A stretch of 64,000 nucleotides of DNA from Sva-07 sp963828415 (GCA_963828415.1 CAWHEI010000001.1:620001-684000); one strand, 5' to 3'; counted from the stretch's first letter, positions 44,209-53,597 are shown. A program made the numbers and translations. Notes: generated from the sequence alone by a model not told the origin.

Positions 44209-45468
44209 TCAATTCTGTCGTGAGTGGGAGGCGAGGTAGGTGGAGATTTCGTTGCGGGCCACGGCGGCCTGGGCGCCATCGCCCTGCATCGGCTTGACGA
44301 CGACGGTGCCGGCCGCGAGTTCGTCGTCGCCCACGATCAGCGCGAATCGTGCGCCGCTTCGGTTTGCGAGCTTCATCTGGGCCTTCATCGAACGGTTGTC
44401 GTAACCCCGGTCGACGGCGAATCCCCCGGCTCGGAGTTCGGCGGTGAGGGCAACGGCCTGGAGCCCGCCGGTGACGTCGACGACGAAGGCGTCGAGTGCG
44501 ACCGGTTGGGCACCGAACACACCCTCGTCGTCGCAAGCGAGCAACGTGCGGTCGACGCCGAGCGCGAACCCGACGCCCGGCGTGGCCGGTCCGCCGAGCG
44601 CTTCGACGAGGCCGTCGTAGCGTCCGCCACCACCGAGCGCGTTCTGGGCCGAATCGAGGGTCCCGCCTTGGAACTCGAAGATCGTGCGGCGGTAGTAGTC
44701 GAGGCCCCGAACGAGTTTCGGTTCGATCGCGAACGGGATGTCGAGAGCGCGCAGACCGGCGAGCACGGCTGCGAAGTGACCCGCAGCGTCGTCGCTGTGG
44801 AAGTCGGCGATCTGTGGCGCCGCGTCGATGTGCACCTGGTCGACGTCACGCTTGGAGTCGAGCACGCGCAATGGGTTGCGCTCGAGCGTGGCCCGAGACT
44901 GCTCGCTGAGCCCGTCGCCGGCGACAACGAAGTGGTCGCGAAGCGCGTCGACATAGCGGGCGCGGTCGTCGGGCTCGCCGAGGCTGTTGACGATCAACGT
45001 CACCTGACGGAGTCCGAGACGCGCGTAGAACTCCCACGCGAGCGCGATCACCTCGACGTCGAGGTTGGGGTCGTCGGCGCCCAGCACCTCGACGCCGACC
45101 TGATCGAACTGGCGGTAACGCCCCCGCTGGGGCTTCTCGTAGCGGAAGTTCGATCCCGAGTAGAAGATCTTCCACGGCGTGGTCGGGCGATGCTCGGCGA
45201 ACGCTCGGCACACGCTGGCGGTCATCTCCGGACGCAGGGCGATGTGGCGCTCGCCCTTGTCGACGAAGTCGTACATCTCCTTGGTGACCACGTCCGTCGC
45301 GTCACCGATTCGGGTGAACACGCCCAGATCCTCGAGCAGCGGTGTGATCAGTTGGCCGTAGCCGGCACGTTCGACCACGTCGGCGAAGACATCGCTGAAT
45401 CGGCGCCAGCGACCGCTCTCGGGCGGCAGGATGTCCCGCATGCCGGGACTGGTCTGGAACGCTGGCAC
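44209..45468 (-). CDS. hisS: Histidyl-tRNA synthetase
   Basis: 419 aa class II synthetase. Seen: PGMRDILPPE at the start, motif 2 with FRYEKPQRGRYRQFDQVGVEVLG, the histidine-specific LVRGLDYYRRTIFEF and GGGGRYDGLVEALGG, and a C-terminal anticodon domain. The GTG start lies 6 nt after relA. The relA, hisS, aspS order follows other actinobacteria. Confidence 0.97.
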   Translation of the reverse strand: MPAFQTSPGMRDILPPESGRWRRFSDVFADVVERAGYGQLITPLLEDLGVFTRIGDATDVVTKEMYDFVDKGERHIALRPEMTASVCRAFAEHRPTTPWKIFYSGSNFRYEKPQRGRYRQFDQVGVEVLGADDPNLDVEVIALAWEFYARLGLRQVTLIVNSLGEPDDRARYVDALRDHFVVAGDGLSEQSRATLERNPLRVLDSKRDVDQVHIDAAPQIADFHSDDAAGHFAAVLAGLRALDIPFAIEPKLVRGLDYYRRTIFEFQGGTLDSAQNALGGGGRYDGLVEALGGPATPGVGFALGVDRTLLACDDEGVFGAQPVALDAFVVDVTGGLQAVALTAELRAGGFAVDRGYDNRSMKAQMKLANRSGARFALIVGDDELAAGTVVVKPMQGDGAQAAVARNEISTYLASHSRQN

Positions 45469-45474
45469 GGCCGG

Positions 45475-47712
45475 TCAGGCTACCGGCGTGGCCGCCCCGG
45501 GGATGAGGCGATATGCGTCGTAGACGGAATCGACGCCTTTGATCGTGCGGATCACTGCGTCGAGGTAGCCGGGATTGGCGAACTCGAACTCGAAGCGCAT
45601 CTTGGCGACCCGGTCGGTTCCGGTCACGGTCTGGCACGACAGGATGTTGACGTGATGGTCGGCGAGCGCGTTCGTCACATCGCGCAGCAACCGTGACCGA
45701 TCGAGCGCCACGACCTCGACACCGGCGACGAACGTACGTCCCGGACGTTCGTCGCCGTCCCATTCCACCTCGATCATCCGAGTCGCCTGTTCGGCGGTGA
45801 GCGATGCGGCGTTGGCGCAATCGGCGCGGTGCACGCTGACCCCGCGGCCCCGGGTGACGAAGCCGATGATCGAATCGCCGGGCACCGGTGTGCAGCAGTT
45901 GGCAAGTCGCACCAGCACATCGTCGAGGCCCTCGACGTGCACCCCGATCGGCGTGTCGTGGCCCTCGCGACGCTCGCGCCGCGGGGTGGCGACGGTGGAG
46001 GGAAGCTGTTCGCCGGCGTCGCCGTGGATCAACCGCGCAAGACGCTGCGCGACGGACTTCGCCGACACGTGGTGCTCGCCGATCGCCGCCAGCAGGGCGT
46101 CGAGGTCGATGTAGCTGAGTTCGCCGATGACCGTGTGCAGCTCCGGTGACTTCCACACCTGCTGCACCGGGAGACGTTCCCGTCGGAGCTCGGCGGTCAG
46201 GTCGTCGCGGCCGGCTTCGACCATGTCGACGCGCCGCTCGCGGCTGAACCATTGACGGATCTTGTTGCGCGCCCGTGGGGACACCACGAACGACAACCAG
46301 TCCTGCGAGGGGCCGGCAGTCTCGACTTTCGAGGTGAAGATCTCGACGTTGTCGCCGCTCGCGAGGACGTGATCGAGCGAGACGAGCCGTCCGTTGACCT
46401 TGGCGCCGATGCAGGCGTGCCCGACCTCGGTGTGCACGGCGTAGGCGAAGTCGACTGTGGTCGAGCCGACCGGCAGCGTGATCACGCGCCCCTTCGGGGT
46501 GAACACGAAGACCTCGTCCTGTTCCAGGTCGGTCTTCAGACTCTGCATGAACTGCGCAGGATCGGACACGTCCTCCTGCCAGTCGATGATCCGACTCAAC
46601 CAGTCGATCTCGGCGGGCTGGTCGCTGCCCTCCTTGTATGCCCAGTGCGCCGCGACGCCCCATTCGGCGCGTTGGTGCATCTCGACGGTGCGGATCTGCA
46701 CCTCGATCGGCTTGCCCGCCGGGCCGATCACCGTGGTGTGCAAGCTCTGGTAGAGGTTGAACTTCGGCATCGCGATGTAGTCCTTGAAGCGCCCGACGAC
46801 CGGTCTCCAGCGACCGTGGATCGACCCGAGCGCCGCATAACAGTCCTTCATCGAGTCGACGACGACCCGAATGGCGATCAGGTCGAAGATCTCGTCGAAC
46901 TCGCGCCCCTTGACGACCATCTTCTCGTAGATGCTCCAGAGGTGTTTGCCGCGCCCGGTCACTTCCGCTTTGATGCCGAGCTCCTCGAGACGGGCACGGA
47001 TCTCGGCGAGCGTCTTGGCCAGGTAGACATCGCGCTCGGGGGTACGACTCGACACCAGATGGTCGAGTTCGGCGAAGCGCTTCGGGTGCAGCGCGGCGAA
47101 CGCCAGGTCCTCGAGCTGCTGTTTCATCTCCTGCATGCCGAGGCGATGGGCCAGCGGCGCGTAGATGTCGAGGGTCTCCTGGGCGATGCGCTGCTGCTTC
47201 TCGAGTGGCATCGCAGCGAGCGTGCGCATGTTGTGCAGCCGGTCGGCGAGCTTGATGACCAGTACCCGCAGGTCCTTGGCCATCGCGACGAGCATCTTGC
47301 GCATGCTGGCGGCCTGCTGCTCCTCACGCGAATCGAAGCGGATGCGTTCGAGCTTGGTGACCCCGTCGACGATTGCGGCAACCTCGGCACCGAAGTCGCG
47401 TTCGACATCGGCAACGGTGATTTCGGTGTCCTCGACGGCGTCGTGCAACAGCGCGGCGGTGACCGAGATCTCGTCGAGGCCGATGTCGGCGACGATCTGT
47501 GCGACGGCGAGCGGGTGATTGATGTAGCTCTCGCCACTCGACCGCATCTGCGACTGGTGCGCATCAGCCGCGACGCGGTACGCACGACTGATCGTCGACA
47601 CGGGCGACTTGGGGTGCCGACGTCGATACGACGCGAGCAACGGCGTCAACTCGGAGTTGGCGACCTCGACGTGTTGACGCCGCCACGGGAGCACACGGTC
47701 GACGGTCCCCAC
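45475..47712 (-). CDS. relA: Bifunctional (p)ppGpp synthetase/hydrolase RelA/SpoT
   Basis: 745 aa. Domains in order: HD hydrolase (HDAVEDT near residue 90, LADRLHNMRTL), synthetase (KGREFDEIFDLIAIRVVV and YQSLHTTVIGP), TGS (VFVFTPKGRVITLPVGST), a helical/zinc-finger region with the CC motif NCCTPVPGD and a C-terminal ACT domain. Both catalytic halves look intact, as expected for the single long Rel of actinobacteria. The GTG start lies 8 nt after apt. Confidence 0.96.
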   Translation of the reverse strand: MGTVDRVLPWRRQHVEVANSELTPLLASYRRRHPKSPVSTISRAYRVAADAHQSQMRSSGESYINHPLAVAQIVADIGLDEISVTAALLHDAVEDTEITVADVERDFGAEVAAIVDGVTKLERIRFDSREEQQAASMRKMLVAMAKDLRVLVIKLADRLHNMRTLAAMPLEKQQRIAQETLDIYAPLAHRLGMQEMKQQLEDLAFAALHPKRFAELDHLVSSRTPERDVYLAKTLAEIRARLEELGIKAEVTGRGKHLWSIYEKMVVKGREFDEIFDLIAIRVVVDSMKDCYAALGSIHGRWRPVVGRFKDYIAMPKFNLYQSLHTTVIGPAGKPIEVQIRTVEMHQRAEWGVAAHWAYKEGSDQPAEIDWLSRIIDWQEDVSDPAQFMQSLKTDLEQDEVFVFTPKGRVITLPVGSTTVDFAYAVHTEVGHACIGAKVNGRLVSLDHVLASGDNVEIFTSKVETAGPSQDWLSFVVSPRARNKIRQWFSRERRVDMVEAGRDDLTAELRRERLPVQQVWKSPELHTVIGELSYIDLDALLAAIGEHHVSAKSVAQRLARLIHGDAGEQLPSTVATPRRERREGHDTPIGVHVEGLDDVLVRLANCCTPVPGDSIIGFVTRGRGVSVHRADCANAASLTAEQATRMIEVEWDGDERPGRTFVAGVEVVALDRSRLLRDVTNALADHHVNILSCQTVTGTDRVAKMRFEFEFANPGYLDAVIRTIKGVDSVYDAYRLIPGAATPVA

Positions 47713-47720
47713 GGCAATGC

Positions 47721-48272
47721 TCAGTAGTGCAGAAGCGCCTTCACCGGGCGCTCCCCCAGGTGTCTGCGTCCGCCGAGGTCGTCGAGTTCGATCACGAATC
47801 CGAGTCCGGCGATCACACCGCCGAGCGTCTCGACGAGACGCGCCGTCGCCGATGCGGTCCCACCCGTGGCGAGAACATCATCGATGATCAGAATGCGTTC
47901 ACCCGGGTGGATTGCGTCACGATGGATCTCGAGCTTGTCGGAGCCGTATTCGAGTTCGTACTCCTCACGCACGACCGCCCACGGCAACTTGCCCGGCTTG
48001 CGGACCGGAACGAGTCCGGCACCGATGCGGTACGCGACCGCCGACGCAAAGATGAAGCCGCGTGCCTCGACGCCGACGACACGATCGACCGCCGCGCCGG
48101 AGAAGTCCTCGACGAGGCCGTTGACCGCAGCGGCGAAGGTGGTCGCATCGCCGAGCAGCGGGGTGATGTCGCGAAACGTGACGCCATCGGTCGGATAGTC
48201 CTGGATGTCGCGCACGAAACTGCGCAGCGCCCGATGATCGCCGGGACGGTCGTCGCGAGGTTCGCCTGCCAT
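47721..48272 (-). CDS. apt: Adenine phosphoribosyltransferase
   Basis: 183 aa. It salvages adenine to AMP with PRPP. Seen: VTFRDITPLLGD, VVGVEARGFIFASAVA, VRKPGKLPW and the PRPP loop ILIIDDVLATGGTA. The gene sits between secF and relA, the order found in mycobacteria. It has its own -10 element at 48279, so it need not depend on the secDF transcript. Confidence 0.96.
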   Translation of the reverse strand: MAGEPRDDRPGDHRALRSFVRDIQDYPTDGVTFRDITPLLGDATTFAAAVNGLVEDFSGAAVDRVVGVEARGFIFASAVAYRIGAGLVPVRKPGKLPWAVVREEYELEYGSDKLEIHRDAIHPGERILIIDDVLATGGTASATARLVETLGGVIAGLGFVIELDDLGGRRHLGERPVKALLHY

Positions 48273-48278
48273 GGTCGG

Positions 48279-48284
48279 AGGTTA
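48279..48284 (-). promoter_or_regulatory. TAACCT -10 element, leaderless start of apt
   Basis: Minus-strand TAACCT ends 6 nt before the apt ATG at 48272, identical in sequence and spacing to those before the PhaF-like gene and queA. Confidence 0.5.
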
Positions 48285-48322
48285 CCGCCGCCAGGTGCGC
48301 TCGACGATGACGGGACCGATGG

Positions 48323-49499
48323 TCAGCGTCGCTTCTTCTTGCGCGGACGGGGCGGGTGCGACAGCAAGCGGTCGGCCTGGGCCGGCGCCGTTGCGCCCAC
48401 GGGAGCGCCGGCCGTGACCGGCTCGCGTACGTCGGCGTCGTCGTGGACGTCGTCGGGATGCGGCGTGTCTTCGGGAATCCGTCCGGTGACACCTGATCCC
48501 ATGACGGCAGCGCGCAGTTCGTCGCCGCGCAGCCGCTGACGTCGCGACTCGACCCCCTTCTTCGACTTCAGATACGCGAGCAGCGGCGTCGCGATGAAGA
48601 TCGAGGAGTACACGCCCGAGACCATGCCGACGAGCAGTGCCAGCGCGAACTCGCGCAACGAGACGGCGCCCATGACCCCGGCACCGAGAATCAACAGCGA
48701 GACCACCGGCAGGATCGACGAGAAGCTGGTGAGCAACGACCGCACCATCACCTGGTTCATCGAGATGTTGACGATGTCCTCGTACGGCATCTTGCGTGCT
48801 CGCGTAGCGGCCTTCGTTCTCCTTGACCCGGTCGAACACGACGATCGTGTCGTACAGCGAATAGCCGAGGATCGTCAGGAACGCGATGACCGTCGCCGGC
48901 GTCACTTCGAACTGGAACACCGAGTACACGCCGACGGCGACGATGACGTCGTTGAGCATTGCAGCGATGGCCGCCACCGCCATTCTCCATTCGAATCGGA
49001 TCGAGATGAAGATCGCAACGACGAACAGGAAGATCACGAGCGCCCGGATCGCCTTTTCGGTGATCTCGGCCCCCCAGGTCGAGCTGGTGAACGAGAAGCT
49101 GATCTCCTCGACCGTGACACCGGCCGCCTCGGCGAACGACGCCGTCACCGCTTCGGCCTGATCGCGTGGGAGTTCTTCCACCTGCACGGTGACGACGTCG
49201 GAGGTCTCCGAACTGCGCAGCTGAATGCGGGCACCACTGGTGGAGACGTCGTTGGCGACGAGCACATCGGTGGCTTCGTCGACCCCGAACGTCTCGCTCG
49301 CCGGGATGTCCCAGGCGTCGCCGCCCTCGAAGTCGAGTCCGAGGTTCAGACCCTGGCTGAGCAGCGAACCGAAGGTCACCACGACCGCAACGATCGCAAG
49401 GATCAGCCCGACCTTGCGCTTGCCATAGAAGTCGATCGCCGTCTGCCCACGGAACAATCGCCCGAGTCCGGACGGAGAAACACTGGTGTCGAGGGTCAT
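48323..49499 (-). CDS. secF: Protein translocase subunit SecF, apparent frameshift
   Basis: It partners SecD to pull exported proteins through SecYEG using proton motive force. The first 235 residues (LGLDFEGGDAWDI, EWRMAVAAIAAMLNDVIVAVGVYSVF, FDRVKENEGRYAST) read as SecF. The frame then turns to Arg/His-rich sequence, while the continuation (MPYEDIVNISMNQVMVRSLLTSF..., membrane segments, basic tail) lies in the next frame. Removing one G at 48794 joins them into a 391 aa protein. The ATG overlaps the secD stop (ATGA). As SecF is rarely dispensable, a sequence error is more likely than a true null. Confidence 0.88.
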
Positions 49500-51040
49500 G
49501 CCGTCGCCACCTTCATGCCGAGCACGGTCTCTTTCTTGGCCATCAACTTGGTACTGGCGAGCAGGAGCACTGCCGGTCGAGTGAAGAAGTAGCACACGAG
49601 CAGGTCGCAGATGGTCGTGAGACCGAGATACAACGCGAACCCACGGACGGAGCCGACGCTGAGCGAGAACAGGATCCCTGCTGCGATCAGCGAGATCACG
49701 TCGGCCGACCAGATCGTCCGCCACGTCATCTTGAAGCTGCGAGGTGCCGCATTCTTGATGGTGCGTCCATTTCGCAGTTCGTCCTTGATCCGCTCGAAGA
49801 ACACGATGTAGGTGTCGACGGTGACGCCGATGGCCACGATGATGCCCGTCACACCGGCGAGGCTGAGGGCGTAGTTGGTCCAGCCCGAGACGAACGACGC
49901 CATCGAGAACACCATCCCGGCCCACACCGTGATGCCGGCGACGATGACGAGCGCGAGCCAGCGGTAGTACACGATGAGGAACGCCAGCACCAGCGCCATC
50001 CCGACGAGACCCGCGATGATCGCTGCCTGCAACGAATCGGAACCGGCCGACGGTGACACGGTGCGGGCTTCTTGGGCTTCGACCTCGACGGGGAAGGCGC
50101 CGCGGTTGAGCACGGCGGCGAGTTCCTCGGCCTCGGACTGGGTGAAGTTGCCCGTGATCGACACCGAGTCGGTGAAGTTCGGCTCGTTGACGGTGGGAGC
50201 CGACTGCACGACGCTGTCGAGCACGATCGCCAGGCGCTGCGTGGGGCACGTCGGCAGACGGTTGAAGCACTGGTTGGCCAGGTTGTTCCAGGTGTCGGCG
50301 CCCTCGCCACCACGCAGGCCGACCGAGACGCCCCACCCCTGAGCGGGGTCGAGTGTCGGTTCCGCACTGCCGCGTTCGAAGACTTCACCGGTGCCCTGCA
50401 CCGGGCCGACGCACTCGGCGCTGCCGTCGCGTGTGGGCAGGATCTCGGCGCTCGGGTCGACGAATTGCGTCGGGACCGGTTCGTTGACCGCACCCGGCGG
50501 GATCGTGTCGGTCGGGACGGTGTCGGTTGGGATCGTGTCGGTGGGCACGCTGTCGGTCGGCGGAGCGACGGGACGACGCAGGCCCTGTGGCTCGCTGCTC
50601 GTGGGGCCGGAATCGCTTGGGACGACCGAGTCGGTGACGTCACTCGGGTTGCCGACCACCGGACCGGTCGCAGTGGAATCGACCGTCTGACAGCTGCTCG
50701 GATCGAGGACCGGGCGCAGTTCGACCACACCGGAGACGTCGACGGCGTTGAGTGCCTCTTGTTGATCGCGCACGCCGGGGAGATCGACCACGATCGTGTC
50801 ACCCTGGACACGCACGTCGGGCTCGGCGATGCCCTGGCGTTCGAGTTCGGAGCGAATCTGATCTCGGATCACTTCGAGCTCTTCGGGCGTCGCCGGCTCG
50901 GTTGGCGACAGGATGACCGACACGCCGCCCTGGAGATCCAGGCCCAGAATCGGGGTGTTGCCCGTGGTGATGTTGAACGCGAGCGTGATGATCACGATCA
51001 GCACGACCCCGATCATCGAGGTCCAGAGACGACGTTTCAT
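49496..51040 (-). CDS. secD: Protein translocase subunit SecD
   Basis: 514 aa. Seen: an N-terminal membrane helix, LGLDLQGGVSVIL (the D1 motif), a large extracytoplasmic domain, then five C-terminal helices with AIIAGLVGMALVLAFLIVYYRWLA and TVDTYIVFFERIKDELRNG. Oddity: the extracytoplasmic domain carries an extra Pro/Thr/Ser/Asp-rich stretch (about 120-200) including four PTD(S/T)(V/I) repeats at 161-180. The ATG at 51040 lies 10 nt after yajC; a longer frame upstream is not conserved. Confidence 0.95.
   Translation of the reverse strand: MKRRLWTSMIGVVLIVIITLAFNITTGNTPILGLDLQGGVSVILSPTEPATPEELEVIRDQIRSELERQGIAEPDVRVQGDTIVVDLPGVRDQQEALNAVDVSGVVELRPVLDPSSCQTVDSTATGPVVGNPSDVTDSVVPSDSGPTSSEPQGLRRPVAPPTDSVPTDTIPTDTVPTDTIPPGAVNEPVPTQFVDPSAEILPTRDGSAECVGPVQGTGEVFERGSAEPTLDPAQGWGVSVGLRGGEGADTWNNLANQCFNRLPTCPTQRLAIVLDSVVQSAPTVNEPNFTDSVSITGNFTQSEAEELAAVLNRGAFPVEVEAQEARTVSPSAGSDSLQAAIIAGLVGMALVLAFLIVYYRWLALVIVAGITVWAGMVFSMASFVSGWTNYALSLAGVTGIIVAIGVTVDTYIVFFERIKDELRNGRTIKNAAPRSFKMTWRTIWSADVISLIAAGILFSLSVGSVRGFALYLGLTTICDLLVCYFFTRPAVLLLASTKLMAKKETVLGMKVATA
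50501..50560 (-). repeat. Four 15-nt coding repeats in secD
   Basis: Four tandem units encode Pro-Thr-Asp-(Ser/Thr)-(Val/Ile), residues 161-180 of SecD. Units differ at several bases. Confidence 0.8.
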
Positions 51041-51050
51041 GAGGGGTGGG

Positions 51051-51449
51051 TCAGTCGTCGTCGTCAGCGTTGGCGGCGACCGACTCGTCCGCATCAGCGG
51101 CGTCGTCATCTGCGGCGGCGTCGTCGGCGTCAGGCGATGCCTTGCCGGAGATGGCCGCGCGTGCGATTCGGATCTGGACGTCGTCGTCGATCTCGAGCCA
51201 GAAACGACTGTCGCCGTCCTCGCCCGTGATGACGCCGTAGACGCCCGACGTCGTGATCACTTCGTCGCCGACCTGGATCGAACGCTGCAGCTCCTGCTGC
51301 TCGCGCATCCGACGCCGCTGAGGCCGGATCATGAAGAAATACATGGCGAACGGGATCAGCAGCAGGATCCCGAGCTGGATGATGGCGCCGCTCCCGCCGC
51401 CGGAGGACGACTCCTGTGCGATCAGGGAGGTGATGAGATGCGAGGACAT
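51051..51449 (-). CDS. yajC: Preprotein translocase subunit YajC
   Basis: 132 aa. One N-terminal membrane helix (LGILLLIPFAMYFFMI) is followed by the signature RPQRRRMREQQELQRSIQVGDEVITTSGVYGVI, and an acidic Asp/Ala-rich tail. It heads the yajC, secD, secF set. The ATG at 51449 is the first after a possible TAGCAT -10 element 11 nt upstream. Confidence 0.94.
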   Translation of the reverse strand: MSSHLITSLIAQESSSGGGSGAIIQLGILLLIPFAMYFFMIRPQRRRMREQQELQRSIQVGDEVITTSGVYGVITGEDGDSRFWLEIDDDVQIRIARAAISGKASPDADDAAADDDAADADESVAANADDDD

Positions 51450-51523
51450 GACGGCGTCCGATGCTAGCTGCGATCCGGCGTCGTCACCGGTCAATCCTCG
51501 TCTCGGACATCGAGCTCGTGAAT

Positions 51524-51529
51524 CTAGAG
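51524..51529 (+). promoter_or_regulatory. TAnnnT -10 element upstream of the MDMPI-like gene
   Basis: TAGAGT lies about 6 nt before the ATG that follows the first GTG of the gene, supporting the ATG near 51537 as a leaderless start. Confidence 0.4.
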
Positions 51530-51536
51530 TTGCGTG

Positions 51537-52151
51537 ATGATCGGTGCCTCACACGTGACGAGCGCAGCGCAGCTGTGCGCGACGTTCCTCGACGAAGCGG
51601 CCGGCACCGATTGGGCCGTCGCTGTGCCCGATCTCGAGATGTCCGTCGCCGAGGTCGTCGCTCACGCCGCCGAAACCTGCCTCTGGTACGCCATCGACCT
51701 GTCCGCGGGCGGCATCGACCTTCGCCTCGTCGAGCACCGCGTCACCACCGATGGTTCCAACCGCGATCTGGTCGACACGTTGAGGTCGTATGCCTTCGTC
51801 GTGTCCGCGGTCATCGAGGTCAGCCCGGCGAGTGCACGAGGGTTCCATCCGATGGGAACGGCCGATCCGTCCGGCTTCGCTGCGATGGCATGCGACGAGC
51901 TGTTGATCCACACCGATGACGCCGCACGCGGACTCGGGTTGAGCTTTCGTCCACCCGCTGACCTCGCGGACGTCGTCCTGCGCCGGCTGTTTCCCTGGGT
52001 CGCACCCGGTGACGATCCCTGGGATCAGCTGCGATGGGCGAACGGGCGCATCGCTCTTGGCGACCTGCCCCGACTCACCGACTGGGGATGGCATTGCGCT
52101 CCCATCGCCGACTGGGACGGAACCATTGTGACGAGGCCGCCGAAACCCTGA
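51537..52151 (+). CDS. MDMPI/DinB-like N-terminal domain protein
   Basis: 204 aa (205 if the GTG three bases earlier is used). The helical N-terminal half carries SVAEVVAHAAETCLWYAIDL, and the middle has CDELLIHTDDAARGLGLSF, with histidines at the positions expected of a DinB/MDMPI metal site. A role as a mycothiol-linked enzyme is possible but the substrate is unknown. It stands alone on the plus strand, convergent with tgt (18 nt gap) and divergent from yajC. It is distinct from the MDMPI-family gene at 28041. Confidence 0.7.
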   Translation: MIGASHVTSAAQLCATFLDEAAGTDWAVAVPDLEMSVAEVVAHAAETCLWYAIDLSAGGIDLRLVEHRVTTDGSNRDLVDTLRSYAFVVSAVIEVSPASARGFHPMGTADPSGFAAMACDELLIHTDDAARGLGLSFRPPADLADVVLRRLFPWVAPGDDPWDQLRWANGRIALGDLPRLTDWGWHCAPIADWDGTIVTRPPKP

Positions 52152-52169
52152 TCCGCGATCGGGAACCGG

Positions 52170-53267
52170 TCAGCCCCAGACGTCGAGCACCGACCGCCGC
52201 ATCGACGCGAACGTGCCGTCTGCGATCGCCGCCCGCATCGAGTTCATCAGCGAGATCGTCCAGGCCACGTTGTGGATCGACAGCAGACGGGAAGCTGTTG
52301 GTTCGCCCACTTGCAGCAGATGCCGGATGTAGCCCCGGCTGTGACGTGCGCACACGTCGCACGAACAGGTGGCGTCGAGTGGCTCGTCGAGTTCGGCGTT
52401 GCGGGCCGCCTTGGCCTGGAACCGGCCGGTCGAGGTCAGCGCCGTGCCGTGGCGACCGAGTCGAGTTTGCATCACACAGTCGAATTGGTCGACCCCGAGC
52501 GCCACTGCCTCGACAAGCGACGCGGGGTCACCGACTCCCATCAGGTAGCGGGGACGATCGGTCGGGAGGTGTTCGAGCGCAGCCGCGAGTGCCGGCAGCA
52601 TCTCCTCGCGGGTCTCCCCCACCGACAGCCCACCGATGCCGTAGCCGTCGAAGCCGATGTCGACGATCTGCTTGGCGCTCTCACGTCGCATGGTCTCGCT
52701 GATGCCGCCCTGAACGATGCCGAACAGCGACTGGTCGGCCCGGGTGTGCGCCGCCACCGCACGTTCGGCCCACGCAGTGGTTCGTTCCAGTGCCGTTCGG
52801 ATCACCTCGGGCGGGCTCGGCAGCGGCGGGCAGACGTCGAGCACCATCATGATGTCGGCGCCGATGCGCTGTTGGACGTCGACGGCGATCTCCGGCGTGA
52901 ACCGATGCGTGGAGCCGTCGTAGGTGCTCTTGAAGGTGACGCCGTCATCGTCGACCTTCGGATCGAGCGAGAACACCTGGAATCCCCCGGAATCGGTGAG
53001 GGTCAAGCCGTCCCAACCCGAGAAGCGACCCAGCCCACCGAAGCGTTCGACGAGGTCGGCGCCCGGTCGCAGCATCAGGTGATACGTGTTGCCGAGCACG
53101 ATCTGAGCGCCGATGCGCCCGTAGTCGTCGGCGCTGAGGTATTTGATCGCGCCTCGCGTCCCGACCGGCATGAACAGCGGCGTCGTGTAGGCGCCGCGGA
53201 CGGTCGTGGCCGTGCCCGCCCTCGCCGTTCCGTCGATCGCATCGACCTGGAACTCCACGGGAAACAT
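52170..53267 (-). CDS. tgt: Queuine/preQ1 tRNA-guanine transglycosylase
   Basis: 365 aa. It swaps guanine-34 of GUN-anticodon tRNAs for preQ1. Seen: VLGNTYHLMLRPG, LTDSGGFQVFSL (catalytic Asp), IVQGGISETMR, GGLSVGE, and the zinc site CSCDVCARHSRGYIRHL. Together with queA downstream on the same strand it completes the last two base-modifying steps of queuosine. The ATG at 53267 has its own -10 element. Confidence 0.97.
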   Translation of the reverse strand: MFPVEFQVDAIDGTARAGTATTVRGAYTTPLFMPVGTRGAIKYLSADDYGRIGAQIVLGNTYHLMLRPGADLVERFGGLGRFSGWDGLTLTDSGGFQVFSLDPKVDDDGVTFKSTYDGSTHRFTPEIAVDVQQRIGADIMMVLDVCPPLPSPPEVIRTALERTTAWAERAVAAHTRADQSLFGIVQGGISETMRRESAKQIVDIGFDGYGIGGLSVGETREEMLPALAAALEHLPTDRPRYLMGVGDPASLVEAVALGVDQFDCVMQTRLGRHGTALTSTGRFQAKAARNAELDEPLDATCSCDVCARHSRGYIRHLLQVGEPTASRLLSIHNVAWTISLMNSMRAAIADGTFASMRRSVLDVWG

Positions 53268-53274
53268 CGCTGGG

Positions 53275-53280
53275 ACGGTA
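53275..53280 (-). promoter_or_regulatory. TAnnnT -10 element, leaderless start of tgt
   Basis: Minus-strand TACCGT ends 7 nt before the tgt ATG at 53267; there is no Shine-Dalgarno sequence. Confidence 0.5.
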
Positions 53281-53287
53281 TCGGCGT

Positions 53288-53569
53288 TCAGTCAGGCCGG
53301 TCGTGCCGGATCACACCACTCGGCAGGCGCCACCCAGTCGGACCACGACCGGTCCCACCACAGTCGGGCGTCGGCCACGGTCCACCGGGAAAGCGGAACC
53401 GGGTTCCGGGCGCCGTGTAGCTCACGAGCTGCTCAGACGAGTCGTCGACCACGTAGACCGGCCCTTCGAGCCACACTCCCTCCGCAGGTTGCGGCGTTTC
53501 GACGTCGTCTGGTTGCAGGCCGAGCTGCTCGCTGCGGAGCACGACCTCACCCCACTGCCAGGTCTTCAT
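53288..53569 (-). CDS. DUF402-like small protein, apparent frameshift
   Basis: The first ~60 residues (WQWGEVVLRSEQLG, GPVYVVDDSSEQLVSYTAPGTRFRFP) resemble DUF402 proteins, whose members include nucleoside-phosphate phosphatases. The literal frame then becomes Gly/Arg-rich and stops at 53288. Adding one C to the CCC run at 53387-53389 gives ...RFPRWTVADARLWWDRSW...WCDPARPA with a stop at 53292, a credible Trp-rich 92 aa protein. It lies between queA and tgt on the same strand. The homology call is moderate because the protein is short. Confidence 0.6.
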   Translation of the reverse strand: MKTWQWGEVVLRSEQLGLQPDDVETPQPAEGVWLEGPVYVVDDSSEQLVSYTAPGTRFRFPGGPWPTPDCGGTGRGPTGWRLPSGVIRHDRPD

Positions 53570-53597
53570 CGCAGCAGTCTCCCACGAGCGGACGGGA

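Noticed and set aside
48323..48790. Separate 155-aa gene starting MPYEDIV
   Set aside because: It is the C-terminal half of SecF in a shifted frame, not an independent gene.
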